Part shown: one piece after another, positions 45,473 through 52,371 of the stretch | Numbering within the stretch: position 1 is the stretch's first letter | Layout: every line of letters starts with the position of its first letter | Assembly: GCF_003012705.1 (NCBI RefSeq) | Contig: NZ_PXYL01000004.1 | Span: 124,001 to 188,000 of the forward strand | Direction of reading: 5' to 3' | Source: Pseudaminobacter soli (ex Li et al. 2025) | Lineage (GTDB): Bacteria > Pseudomonadota > Alphaproteobacteria > Rhizobiales > Rhizobiaceae | DNA: 64,000 nucleotides | Made by a program: the position numbers and the translations under genes | The notes under the pieces: generated by a model | The model's input: only the letters and a program-made list of their open reading frames with translations | What the model was told of the DNA's origin: nothing | Databases searched by the model: none

Positions 45473-46048
45473 TCAAAGGGTTCTGGCGCCGCGCGACACC
45501 GCACGAGCGAGCATGCCGGTGATCTGCGCCTCGGATTTTCGGAACGACGCGGCGTCCGGCGAGGTGACGTTGAAGACGACGTTCACCGGCGTGCCTCCAC
45601 CGGAAGTAGCCACGCCGAGGCGACCATCAGGTCCACGCTGCAGCGGCATGATCGCCTCCGGTCCCGCCTCGCCCATCAGGCCCAAACTACTTCCCATTGG
45701 AAAATAGCTTGGGGTGGAAACAACGCCTCCGCTGGCGAAGGGCACCACATGGCCCGGCACCCCGCCCTTGGCGAAGGGCAGAATGCCGGTAAGCCCGCCG
45801 AGCAGGCTCGAAAACAGCGAGCTCGTCAGCGATTGAAGCGGCTTCAACCCCTGCTCCAGCGCCATGCCGGCGAGATTGAGCCCAATCCTGCGTAGCACGT
45901 CATCGAGTTCACGCCCACGCACTACGGCGCCCTTCAGCGCGCCCGTCAGTTGAGCGCCAAAGCGATCAGACATCTTCTCCAGGTTTTCGAGCGCAGCCTG
46001 GAAAGGCGCGGTGTCGGCGTTGATCGAGACGGTTACGTCCTCAACCAT
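45473..46048 (-). CDS. GTA tail tape-measure protein (g11)
   Basis: A 191-residue protein, short as expected for the short RcGTA-type tail. It begins MVEDVTVSINADTAPFQAAL, has a helical amphipathic stretch (LENLEKMSDRFGAQLTGALKG), and a central hydrophobic segment with PFAKGGVPGHVVPFASGGVV typical of tape-measure C-termini. It sets tail length and is the first factor into the recipient envelope. Its start lies within the end of g10.1 (16-base overlap). Confidence 0.88.
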   Translation of the reverse strand: MVEDVTVSINADTAPFQAALENLEKMSDRFGAQLTGALKGAVVRGRELDDVLRRIGLNLAGMALEQGLKPLQSLTSSLFSSLLGGLTGILPFAKGGVPGHVVPFASGGVVSTPSYFPMGSSLGLMGEAGPEAIMPLQRGPDGRLGVATSGGGTPVNVVFNVTSPDAASFRKSEAQITGMLARAVSRGARTL

Positions 46049-46275
46049 GCTCTCTCCTTATTCTCGGGGGTGTCGGGAAAGCTGCGCATCAGCGCGGCCA
46101 GGTCCTCGCGCCGCGGCGCCTCCTCCGCCCGTCGGGTGTACATGCTCATGGCGCGTTCGAATTCGCGTGGCGTCATGGCCCAGAAGGCGTCGGGCGATAG
46201 CCGCAGCAGGCCGAACCCCAAGGCCATCACCTGGTCCCACGGGAATTCGCGCGCCTTGCCTGCCCCGGCTTTCAA
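46033..46275 (-). CDS. GTA tail assembly chaperone-type protein (g10.1)
   Basis: An 80-residue protein of the rcc01693/Phage_TAC type: the middle reads LRLSPDAFWAMTPREFERAMSM, the family hallmark. The first codon is TTG at 46275, overlapping the g10 stop as TTGA, so initiation probably depends on coupling; an in-frame ATG lies 16 codons later. In phages this position encodes a frameshift-type or separate chaperone for the tape-measure protein. Confidence 0.85.
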   Translation of the reverse strand: MKAGAGKAREFPWDQVMALGFGLLRLSPDAFWAMTPREFERAMSMYTRRAEEAPRREDLAALMRSFPDTPENKERAWLRT

Positions 46276-46607
46276 GGGTTTGCGGCCGGCTCCGCAGCTG
46301 CGCCGAAGGTGGCGGTCAACAGTTCGGCGACGATGGAAGCGAAACCTGCAATGCCGTCAGCCGTTTGCATGTTGCCAACCTCATCGTCGGCAATGTCGTT
46401 ACCGCCGCCACGCAGGCCGGCACCAACGATGCGGATCATATCGAGCGCCGAAAGTCGTCCGCGCGAAAAACGCTCGACCAGCGCGCCGAGGTCGTCGGCA
46501 GCGTAGGTCGCTTCCAACTCGGCAAGCGCGCCCAGCGTCAGGCACAGGCGATAGGTCTTGCCGTCGAGTTCGGCGGCAACTTCGCCGCGCCTTTTGTTCA
46601 CGGTCAT
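46272..46607 (-). CDS. GTA family protein g10 (GTA_gp10)
   Basis: A 111-residue protein beginning MTVNKRRGEVAAELDGKTYRL and continuing LCLTLGALAELEATYAADDL, the conserved core of GTA_gp10. It is likely a tail assembly factor. Its start overlaps the tail-tube gene stop by four bases (ATGA). Confidence 0.9.
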   Translation of the reverse strand: MTVNKRRGEVAAELDGKTYRLCLTLGALAELEATYAADDLGALVERFSRGRLSALDMIRIVGAGLRGGGNDIADDEVGNMQTADGIAGFASIVAELLTATFGAAAEPAANP

Positions 46608-47020
46608 GGCGCCACCGTGAAGCTGATTGGTCCTGCGGATTCCAGCGCCATCTCGAAGGTCACCTCGCCGTCATGCGTGCCGGTATATTCGAGCGAGGAT
46701 ATCTGGAAGGCCCCCTGAACCACGCCGAAATCCGGCACGGAGAGCTGCCAGCTCGAGATCTCGCCGGCGAAGAAGCGCGACCTGATCTCGGCATCCGACT
46801 GCTGATCCTTGAAGATGCCCGATCCGCTGATCGAGGCACGCTGGATACCGGCGCCAGCAAGCAACTCGCGCCAGCGGCCGGCAGAGTCGGCATCGGTCAC
46901 ATCGACCGTTTCGCTGTTGAAGGCGATGCGTTTGGAGCGCAGCCCCGCAACAGTGATGAAATTGCCCGAGCCCGTGGAATCGAGCTTGAGCAGAAGGTCC
47001 TTGCCCTTCTGTGCGACCAT
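46604..47020 (-). CDS. GTA major tail (tube) protein, TP901-1 type (g9)
   Basis: A 138-residue tail-tube protein. It starts MVAQKGKDLLLKLDSTGSGN and has the family pattern GLRSKRIAFNSETVDVTDADS and GDVTFEM-like strands (here GEVTFEMALESAGPISF). It polymerises into the tail tube. A gap of 58 bases separates it from the tail terminator gene, the only sizeable gap in the tail module, and ribosome sites are present. Confidence 0.93.
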   Translation of the reverse strand: MVAQKGKDLLLKLDSTGSGNFITVAGLRSKRIAFNSETVDVTDADSAGRWRELLAGAGIQRASISGSGIFKDQQSDAEIRSRFFAGEISSWQLSVPDFGVVQGAFQISSLEYTGTHDGEVTFEMALESAGPISFTVAP

Positions 47021-47078
47021 GTCTGGTCTCCCGAATTGTGTGGTGTGGTAAATGGCCCGGCGCGTGAACGCCGATGGC

Positions 47079-47489
47079 TCAGACGAGGTCTTCGATCACC
47101 GCGCGGTATCGAAGAAGGCCGTGATGGACCGCCAGATCCTCGTCATATCTGGCTTCAGCGAATTCCAAGCGCATGTTTACAAGGTGGTGGCTGTCCAGCG
47201 CCAAGGAGCCTGCATCGAGGCGCTTCCTGGCTGCCTCCATGATCTCCAGCGCTTCCTTCTTGCCTTTCGCTTTCGACCAGACATGCAGCGTGAATAGATG
47301 CTCGCTGCCCTTCTCGGTGCCGGTGCTCCAGTCATAGACGCTGGTGCGGCCGAAGGTGAGGTACGGGAAAGGCTGATCGTCGGGTGCCCGGTCGAAGACC
47401 TTCGCGCCTCCCAAAAGCCCGATTAAAGCGGAGTCGGCCTCCAGCACGGAGAAAATGGCTTTCTGCAGCTCAACGGCCGACGCGGTCAT
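47079..47489 (-). CDS. GTA tail terminator protein, DUF3168 (g8)
   Basis: A 136-residue protein from ATG 47489; the longer frame to 47573 has no support. DUF3168 features are LQKAIFSVLEADSALIGLLG, the PDDQPFPYLTFGR turn and the HLFTLHVWSKAKGKKEALEIM stretch. It caps the tail tube and joins it to the head. It overlaps the preceding small gene by 20 bases. Confidence 0.9.
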   Translation of the reverse strand: MTASAVELQKAIFSVLEADSALIGLLGGAKVFDRAPDDQPFPYLTFGRTSVYDWSTGTEKGSEHLFTLHVWSKAKGKKEALEIMEAARKRLDAGSLALDSHHLVNMRLEFAEARYDEDLAVHHGLLRYRAVIEDLV

Positions 47490-47652
47490 TGCCTTCCCCC
47501 ATTTCGCGGATGCGTTCGCCGGTCTCAACGGCCACACCAGGCTTCCGCATCCCGGCACGGTAGCGCTGTTCAAGCTCTTCCGCCAGATCGTGCGCCTGCC
47601 AGCGCAAGGCCCGCATAAGACCGTCGAGCGTAATCCTGATCGATGTCCTCAT
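47470..47652 (-). CDS. Small GTA-associated protein (60 aa)
   Basis: A 60-residue basic, helical protein (LDGLMRALRWQAHDLAEELEQRYRAG) between the head-closure and tail-terminator genes. Its start overlaps the upstream stop by four bases (ATGA). It has no counterpart in the reference RcGTA numbering that I recall, but small frames at this place occur in rhizobial GTA clusters. The function is unknown. Confidence 0.65.
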   Translation of the reverse strand: MRTSIRITLDGLMRALRWQAHDLAEELEQRYRAGMRKPGVAVETGERIREMGEGNDRVGR

Positions 47653-47981
47653 CGTGCGTGCTCCAGTGTGCGACAGACAAGGTAGCGCCCGGTTTCGTCC
47701 GGGTCGTGAGAGGTGACAATGGCAAAGGTGCGCCCCTGGCCGGTCAGCCGCGTTCCGGCCGACACATCACCGCGCCAGCGCATGGTGATGCGGTGGGTAA
47801 TCGCCTGCCGCGTCTGGTCTGCACCGACAAGGCTCTGTGCCGAGATCGGCTCGATCATCCCAAACACGGTAGCGACCTCCGCCCAGTTCTCGATCTGGCC
47901 GCCAAGACCATCGGACTGAGCGACACAGCGCTGGAGCCCCAACTCCGTCCGCAACTTTCCTGGATCGATGAATTCCGCCAT
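47649..47981 (-). CDS. GTA head-closure (stopper) protein (g7)
   Basis: A 110-residue protein of the phage head-tail adaptor family. It begins MAEFIDPGKLRTELGLQR and has GGQIENWAEVATVFGMIEPI and GRTFAIVTSHDPDETGRYL, the usual pattern. It seals the capsid portal after packaging. Its ATG shares one base with the g6 stop (TGATG). Confidence 0.9.
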   Translation of the reverse strand: MAEFIDPGKLRTELGLQRCVAQSDGLGGQIENWAEVATVFGMIEPISAQSLVGADQTRQAITHRITMRWRGDVSAGTRLTGQGRTFAIVTSHDPDETGRYLVCRTLEHAR

Positions 47982-48550
47982 CAGAGCCTCCGGTCCCGAT
48001 AGCCGGCAATCAGGCGATCGTAGCCGGCGGGATAGGAAACCGGCTGGTCAGCTGCGCCGTAGGCAGCGCGGAACTCATACCAATGCGCGACCAACAGCGT
48101 CACTGCCCGCTTCAGCAGATCCGGGACATCCGTGCCCGCCTCGCCGAAGCCGGCGGAAAAATCGATCTCGACGCCGTTCATGTTTCGGAGCGGCTCAGGG
48201 CGACGCTCGACATGAAGGCGCGCGGGGCGCGACAGCGTGTCGACCAGATAATCGCCCGGGTTCAGCACAGAGGCTTCGCCTTCCTTGCCGAATATCGTCA
48301 CCGAAAGCACTTCGCGCACCGGATGCCGCGCCAGCAGCACGCAACCGTTACCGGGCCAGCGGTCGAGCACCAGCCGCCAGCTCTGGTTGATCATAGCCAC
48401 GCCGGTCGAGCGTTCGACGTCCTCGCGCGCGGCGCGGATCAGGCCGGACAGAAACTCGTCCTCGCTGTCATGGGTAATGCGCAAGTGGCGCTTTATCTCG
48501 GCAAGGCTTACCGGCTCGACCGCAGGGTCGACCGTTCGCAAGAGCGTCAT
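47981..48550 (-). CDS. GTA head-tail connector (adaptor) protein (g6)
   Basis: A 189-residue protein from ATG 48550. The N-terminal connector core is PVSLAEIKRHLRITHDSEDEFL with SGLIRAAREDVERSTGVAMI, and the C-terminal helical part has LKRAVTLLVAHWYEFRAAYG. It forms the ring between portal and stopper. It is separated from the capsid gene by 123 bases that contain a stem-loop. Confidence 0.92.
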   Translation of the reverse strand: MTLLRTVDPAVEPVSLAEIKRHLRITHDSEDEFLSGLIRAAREDVERSTGVAMINQSWRLVLDRWPGNGCVLLARHPVREVLSVTIFGKEGEASVLNPGDYLVDTLSRPARLHVERRPEPLRNMNGVEIDFSAGFGEAGTDVPDLLKRAVTLLVAHWYEFRAAYGAADQPVSYPAGYDRLIAGYRDRRL

Positions 48551-48580
48551 GCAACTACCTTTGCTTGTCTGGATGGAAAG

Positions 48581-48614
48581 TGGCGGCCCCGGAGGAGGAC
48601 GGCCGGAGCCGCCA
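48581..48614 (-). terminator. Stem-loop between capsid and connector genes (possible attenuator)
   Basis: TGGCGGC (48581-48587) pairs with GCCGCCA (48608-48614), with further GG/CC pairing inside. It lies in the largest spacer of the head module, just after the capsid gene, where many phages lower transcription past the capsid. The following T-tract on the minus strand is weak. Confidence 0.4.
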
Positions 48615-48673
48615 TCGGCAGCGTGACGGCGCAAGGGGAGCGCGCGCGTCACATCGGCCGAAACGACGCGCCG

Positions 48674-49921
48674 TCAGGCGGCGGCGAACTTCAGCAGCTT
48701 GATGGCATCGAAGTCCTGCACCCCGCCGCCCACGCGCTTGGTGGTGTAGAACAGCACGTAGGGCTTGGCGCTGTATGGATCGCGCAGCACGCGTACGCCG
48801 GTGCGATCGACGACGAGATAGCCGCGACCGAAATCGCCGAAGGCGATCGGCGTGGCATTGGCCGCCGCATCGGGCATGTCTTCGGCCTCCACCAGCGGGA
48901 AGCCCATCAGCATGGCGCGCTGGCCGGCCGCCGCGGGCGGCTGCCAGAGGTAGTTGCCGTCGGCGTCCTTGAGCTTGCGCAGCATGGCCTGGGTCTTGCG
49001 GTTCATCACCCAGCTGGCGTTCTGGCGGTAGCCTGCCTTCAGCGAATAGACCGTGTCGATGAGCACGTCCGAAGCGTCCTCGTCCGGCAGCTTGCCCGCA
49101 GAGCCGGTGAAGGTGCAGCCGATCTTGCCCCAGGCCCAGCTCGACTCGGCAACCTTGTCGTAGTTCAGAAAGCCCTTCGGCTTGTTGGTGCCGTCGCCGT
49201 TGATGAAGGCCGCGCCTTCCTGCTCGGCAAAGGCCGCTTCCACCTCGCTCGAAATCCACTCGTCGAGATCGACCACGCTGTCTTCCAGCAGCGAGGCGGT
49301 GGCCGCCGGCATGGCATAGAGCTCCATGGTCGGGAACTGCAGTTCGGCGAGGGTGGACGCAGCCGTTTCGGGGCGTGCCGCGGTCTCGCCCACCCAGCCG
49401 ACCGCCGGGCCATGGATCGAGAAGGGCTTCTTCAGCACCGCGCCGGACACCTGCCGCACCGAGGCGATGGAGCGGATCGGCGACAATGCTGCCAGCCGCT
49501 TGCCGATTTCGGTCTCGGTTTCGTCCGGCACCAGATAGCCGCCGTCCTGGCCGGAGCCGTAGGACATGGCCTTGGCGTCGAGCGAGCGCAGGTGGCGGTC
49601 GTCGCCGCTGCGCATATAGGCCTCGAAGGCGGACTTGTGCTCGGTGCGCACGACATGCCCGCCGCTTCGGCCCAGAGCCGGACGCGCCTTCTTCAGCGCG
49701 AGATTGTCGAGCGCGCGTTTCTGTTCATCGAGCGCGCGCGAAATGCGGTCCACCTTCTCGGTAACGAGAACGTCGGCGCTGCGCTTTTCCAGCTCCGCCA
49801 GCCGCTCGTCATTGCTGTCCTTGAACGCCTCGAAGGTGGTCATGAACTCGCCGAACGCGTCGGAAAGGTCGAACTGCGAGGCCGACTTGGTTTCGAGGCC
49901 GTCGATATTCGCTTCAATCAT
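48674..49921 (-). CDS. GTA major capsid protein, HK97 family (g5)
   Basis: A 415-residue protein from ATG 49921. A helical N-terminal scaffold-like delta domain (about residues 1-100, with LAELEKRSADVLVTEKVDRI) would be removed by the protease. The HK97 core begins near EHKSAFEAYMRSGDDRHL and includes GQDGGYLVPDETETEI, FPTMELYAMPAATASLLEDS and AFINGDGTNKPKGFLNYD. Its start overlaps the protease stop (ATGA). It builds the particle shell. Confidence 0.96.
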   Translation of the reverse strand: MIEANIDGLETKSASQFDLSDAFGEFMTTFEAFKDSNDERLAELEKRSADVLVTEKVDRISRALDEQKRALDNLALKKARPALGRSGGHVVRTEHKSAFEAYMRSGDDRHLRSLDAKAMSYGSGQDGGYLVPDETETEIGKRLAALSPIRSIASVRQVSGAVLKKPFSIHGPAVGWVGETAARPETAASTLAELQFPTMELYAMPAATASLLEDSVVDLDEWISSEVEAAFAEQEGAAFINGDGTNKPKGFLNYDKVAESSWAWGKIGCTFTGSAGKLPDEDASDVLIDTVYSLKAGYRQNASWVMNRKTQAMLRKLKDADGNYLWQPPAAAGQRAMLMGFPLVEAEDMPDAAANATPIAFGDFGRGYLVVDRTGVRVLRDPYSAKPYVLFYTTKRVGGGVQDFDAIKLLKFAAA

Positions 49922-50607
49922 GTAAGGGACTTCCTTGTTTCGTTGATCATGCGTGTGGCCTGCCGGATCGTTTCCAGCAGCGCCGCTTCCGGTCCCGCGG
50001 CGGCGTCCCGCCCGCCCACGAGACTTGCAAAACCCTTGGAGATAACCCTGCGGGCCTCGCTTCGCGTCAGCCCGGCGTCCCGCCTGAGCCAGCTCTCGAA
50101 TTCGCGTATGGTCGGCAGTTGCCGCCCTTTCACCGTCTCGACGCGCGCTTCGGGCAGCATCGGGAAGGTGACGATAGAGATCTCCCAGAGATCGGCCTCC
50201 AGGATGCGACGCACGCCGCTCGCCGCGTCGCGCCTTGTGCGCACGGCATGAAAGCCGATGGAGAGGCCGTCGAGCGCGCCGCCGCGCATAAGGTTCAACA
50301 CGTCCCGGGCGCGGCCCACATCCTTGGCCAGCCGGCCGCGGACGAACAGGCCGCGCGCGTCCTCGCGGATTTCGGTCCAGGCGCCGATCGGTTCGTTCGG
50401 ATCGTGCTGGAAGAGCATGCGGATGCCCGAGGCCCCGCGCGCCTTCAGCGAGCGGGCGAAGGCGCCGCGCTCGACCACGTCCTTGCCGAGGTCGACCTTG
50501 CCGAACAGGCTGGCATAGCCCGAAAAAGTGCCGTCCGGCTCGACCGTCTCGACGGCCAGATCGAGGCGTTTGCGTTCGCACAGCCGCGCCAGTGCTTCAG
50601 CGTCCAT
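49918..50607 (-). CDS. GTA prohead protease, HK97 family (g4)
   Basis: A 229-residue serine protease. I choose ATG 50607 because AGGAGA is seven bases away, while the ATG at 50613 is too close. It has FSGYASLFGKVDLGKDVVERGAF, the catalytic His region MLFQHDPNEPIG, the Ser in GALDGLSIGFHA and the following EADLWEISIVTFPMLPEA. It trims capsid delta domains during maturation. The C-terminal tail (residues about 160-229) is longer than the catalytic core and helical. Confidence 0.93.
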   Translation of the reverse strand: MDAEALARLCERKRLDLAVETVEPDGTFSGYASLFGKVDLGKDVVERGAFARSLKARGASGIRMLFQHDPNEPIGAWTEIREDARGLFVRGRLAKDVGRARDVLNLMRGGALDGLSIGFHAVRTRRDAASGVRRILEADLWEISIVTFPMLPEARVETVKGRQLPTIREFESWLRRDAGLTRSEARRVISKGFASLVGGRDAAAGPEAALLETIRQATRMINETRKSLT

Positions 50608-50941
50608 CGGCATTCTCCTGATCCTGTTTGCGGAACATGCGCGCGAAGCGGTTCTGCTCGAAGGCGCGCATGACGAAGCCCAGCGCCCACCAGGCGCAAA
50701 GGCTGGCGGCAGCCGAACCCATCAGCATCATCTCAACCGGGCCGATGATGGTTTCGATGCCGAGTTCGGAGGCGATCTTCAGGCCGGCGGTGCCGCCGAA
50801 CACCAGGCCGCAGACGACGCCGACGGCAAAGCGCGCCGCCGCCTCGCGGCGACCGTGAGGAAGGATGTAGGCCAGCGAGATCGCAGAGCCGCCAACGGCG
50901 CCGGCAACCTTCGCCATCCACAGCCAGTGGGTGTCGTTCAT
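50597..50941 (-). CDS. DUF6107-family GTA-associated membrane protein (g3.5 position)
   Basis: A 114-residue protein with about three membrane segments (VAGAVGGSAISLAYILP, AVGVVCGLVFGGTAGL, EMMLMGSAAASLCAWWALGFVM) and a basic C-terminus RNRFARMFRKQDQ-like. It matches my recollection of DUF6107 proteins that occupy the slot between portal and protease in rhizobial GTA clusters. It overlaps the protease gene by 11 bases. Its role is unknown. Confidence 0.8.
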   Translation of the reverse strand: MNDTHWLWMAKVAGAVGGSAISLAYILPHGRREAAARFAVGVVCGLVFGGTAGLKIASELGIETIIGPVEMMLMGSAAASLCAWWALGFVMRAFEQNRFARMFRKQDQENADGR

Positions 50942-51094
50942 GAGGTTCGTCCAGTTTTGGGTGGGTGGAACAGGCGGCGGGGGAACCCGCGCCTATCGTA
51001 CGCTAGGTGCGCCTGCAGATGTCAGCAGTCGGATAGCCGGCGCTTTCAGACGAGGTCTGCACGCAATGGTTCGCGCGACCTTGGTTCGTGTCGT

Positions 51095-51481
51095 TCATTT
51101 CAGAACGATCAGATCGAAGCGCGCACCCGGCAACTTTCCGGCCGCCTGGCGCAGCATTTCGACCAGATCGTTCGCAACTGCGTGCGAAAACTGAACCCGC
51201 CCGGAGGAGCCGGCAGCCACCGTAACGCCTAGCATAGAATTGTCGACGAAGCCCGTCGCCGCCTTCTTCGCATGGCGAAACATGACCTCCATAAAATCCG
51301 GCTCGCTTGGGATGACGCCGAGCCCGACCGTGAAGCCGTAGCTTTCGGCACAGCCGACAATCTCCCGTAGCAGCTTGTCGCGCTCTCCCTCGCGGTAATG
51401 AATGCTCACCGACCGCATTGAATTGCCAATCTGCCGGCTACCGGCACCGCCGCCGCGTTTGCGATGACGGTGCCGCGTCAC
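51095..51481 (-). CDS. Unrecognised small protein in the portal-DUF6107 insertion (128 aa)
   Basis: A frame of 128 residues starting at GTG 51481, whose GTGA overlaps the previous gene's stop; an internal ATG (MRSVSIHYREGERDKL) 21 codons later is an alternative start. It reads as a compact alpha/beta protein (LLREIVGCAESYGFTVGLGVIPSEPDF, LPGARFDLIVLK) with no motif I know. It is coupled to the gene upstream and lies where the canonical cluster has nothing. It could be an immunity protein or a remnant partner of an earlier toxin module. Confidence 0.6.
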   Translation of the reverse strand: MTRHRHRKRGGGAGSRQIGNSMRSVSIHYREGERDKLLREIVGCAESYGFTVGLGVIPSEPDFMEVMFRHAKKAATGFVDNSMLGVTVAAGSSGRVQFSHAVANDLVEMLRQAAGKLPGARFDLIVLK

Positions 51482-51858
51482 CGCAGAACCGGCCCTGAAA
51501 AAGCCGTCTCGTCGGTGCCGATCAGGCGTTCCGCGCTTCGTTCATAGACCTGAGGCGACACCTTGAAGGCAATGTCCACGCCGTCGATCGATTGGATGCG
51601 CGTATCGCTGATCTTCCATCGCTCGTAGGCGGCGATATCCAGTCCCGCCCCGACATCGCGCCATTCATTGGTACCCTTTTCCCGCACGCGCCGCGTGTCT
51701 GCCCAATCGAACGAAACGACCCAATCCTCATCCGGGACGGCCTGCCTTGCCTGATCGCGAAATTGGCGTGCGAGTTGGAGGGCCGATACGGAAACGCGAA
51801 GCGTTCCGGCCAGCGCGAACCAATCTTCCGGCGGCATGGTTATGAAATTCGAGGCCAT
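51478..51858 (-). CDS. Unrecognised small protein in the portal-DUF6107 insertion (126 aa)
   Basis: A 126-residue protein from ATG 51858, preceded by AAGGAAG five bases away, so it is well set for translation. It is acidic and soluble-looking (FITMPPEDWFALAGTLRVSV, DEDWVVSFDWADTRRVREKG, KISDTRIQSIDGVDIAFKV). I recognise no domain. It follows the candidate immunity gene after 147 bases and is coupled to the next small gene. Orphan immunity protein is one possibility. Confidence 0.65.
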   Translation of the reverse strand: MASNFITMPPEDWFALAGTLRVSVSALQLARQFRDQARQAVPDEDWVVSFDWADTRRVREKGTNEWRDVGAGLDIAAYERWKISDTRIQSIDGVDIAFKVSPQVYERSAERLIGTDETAFSGPVLR

Positions 51859-52005
51859 ACGACTTCCTTTAAGAAAGCGAAGATCTCAACTCGTCTCGCA
51901 GCATGGTCATGAATATAACTATTCCCCTTGAGTTTACATACCAATCCGCACCGGCATCGGGGACGCGCTCGCCCGAGATGGCCAAGCGACATTAGCGGCG
52001 TTCCG
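51859..52005. other. Low-G+C spacer in the insertion
   Basis: This 147-base stretch between the two unrecognised genes and the candidate immunity gene is plainly AT-richer than the GTA genes on either side (for example TCATGAATATAACTATTCCCC). I see no gene. The composition supports recent acquisition of this part. Confidence 0.5.
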
Positions 52006-52371
52006 TCAGCCCCAGCCTACAACAACCTGATCAGGCCACTCCGGATGGCTTCGCCAGACACGGATGCGGGTGACGACGTCGGGCACCCTCGCAGTGAGCA
52101 AGTGGTTACCTTGTACGTCGGTAATCACCAGTTCCTTGCTGGGCGTATCTAGGTGTCCGTCAAAAGCGAGCGCATACGCAGGCGCCACTTCCTCCGACCG
52201 TCCCAAAACTATTTCCGCTTCCCCGTCTATTTCGTGGAGGCATGCAACGGAGATGCAGGAAGAAGTATATTGCACCTTTTCGTCGGTGAATGGATATGGC
52301 GGCCGGCCACCGGATATGTCTTCTATGAAGAGGAGACCGTTCGGCATCGCGTACTTAATCTGTTGAGCCAT
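52006..52371 (-). CDS. Candidate immunity protein paired with the portal-toxin C-terminus
   Basis: A 121-residue acidic protein from ATG 52371. Its first 17 bases overlap the end of the portal-toxin gene in another frame, with AAAGGG inside the toxin gene as ribosome site, so it is probably made by coupled translation. The protein reads as beta-rich (KYAMPNGLLFIEDISGGRPPYP..., CISVACLHEIDGEAEIVLG, ELVITDVQGNHLLTARV) and has no recognised family. Small, acidic, overlapping the 3' end of a toxin-domain gene: this is the usual form of an immunity gene. The protective function is inference. Confidence 0.65.
   Translation of the reverse strand: MAQQIKYAMPNGLLFIEDISGGRPPYPFTDEKVQYTSSCISVACLHEIDGEAEIVLGRSEEVAPAYALAFDGHLDTPSKELVITDVQGNHLLTARVPDVVTRIRVWRSHPEWPDQVVVGWG

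Noticed and set aside
48083-50251. A 722-codon plus-strand open frame across the capsid and protease genes
   Set aside because: It is antisense to several conserved GTA genes at once and has no recognisable motif, so it is a shadow of codon bias.
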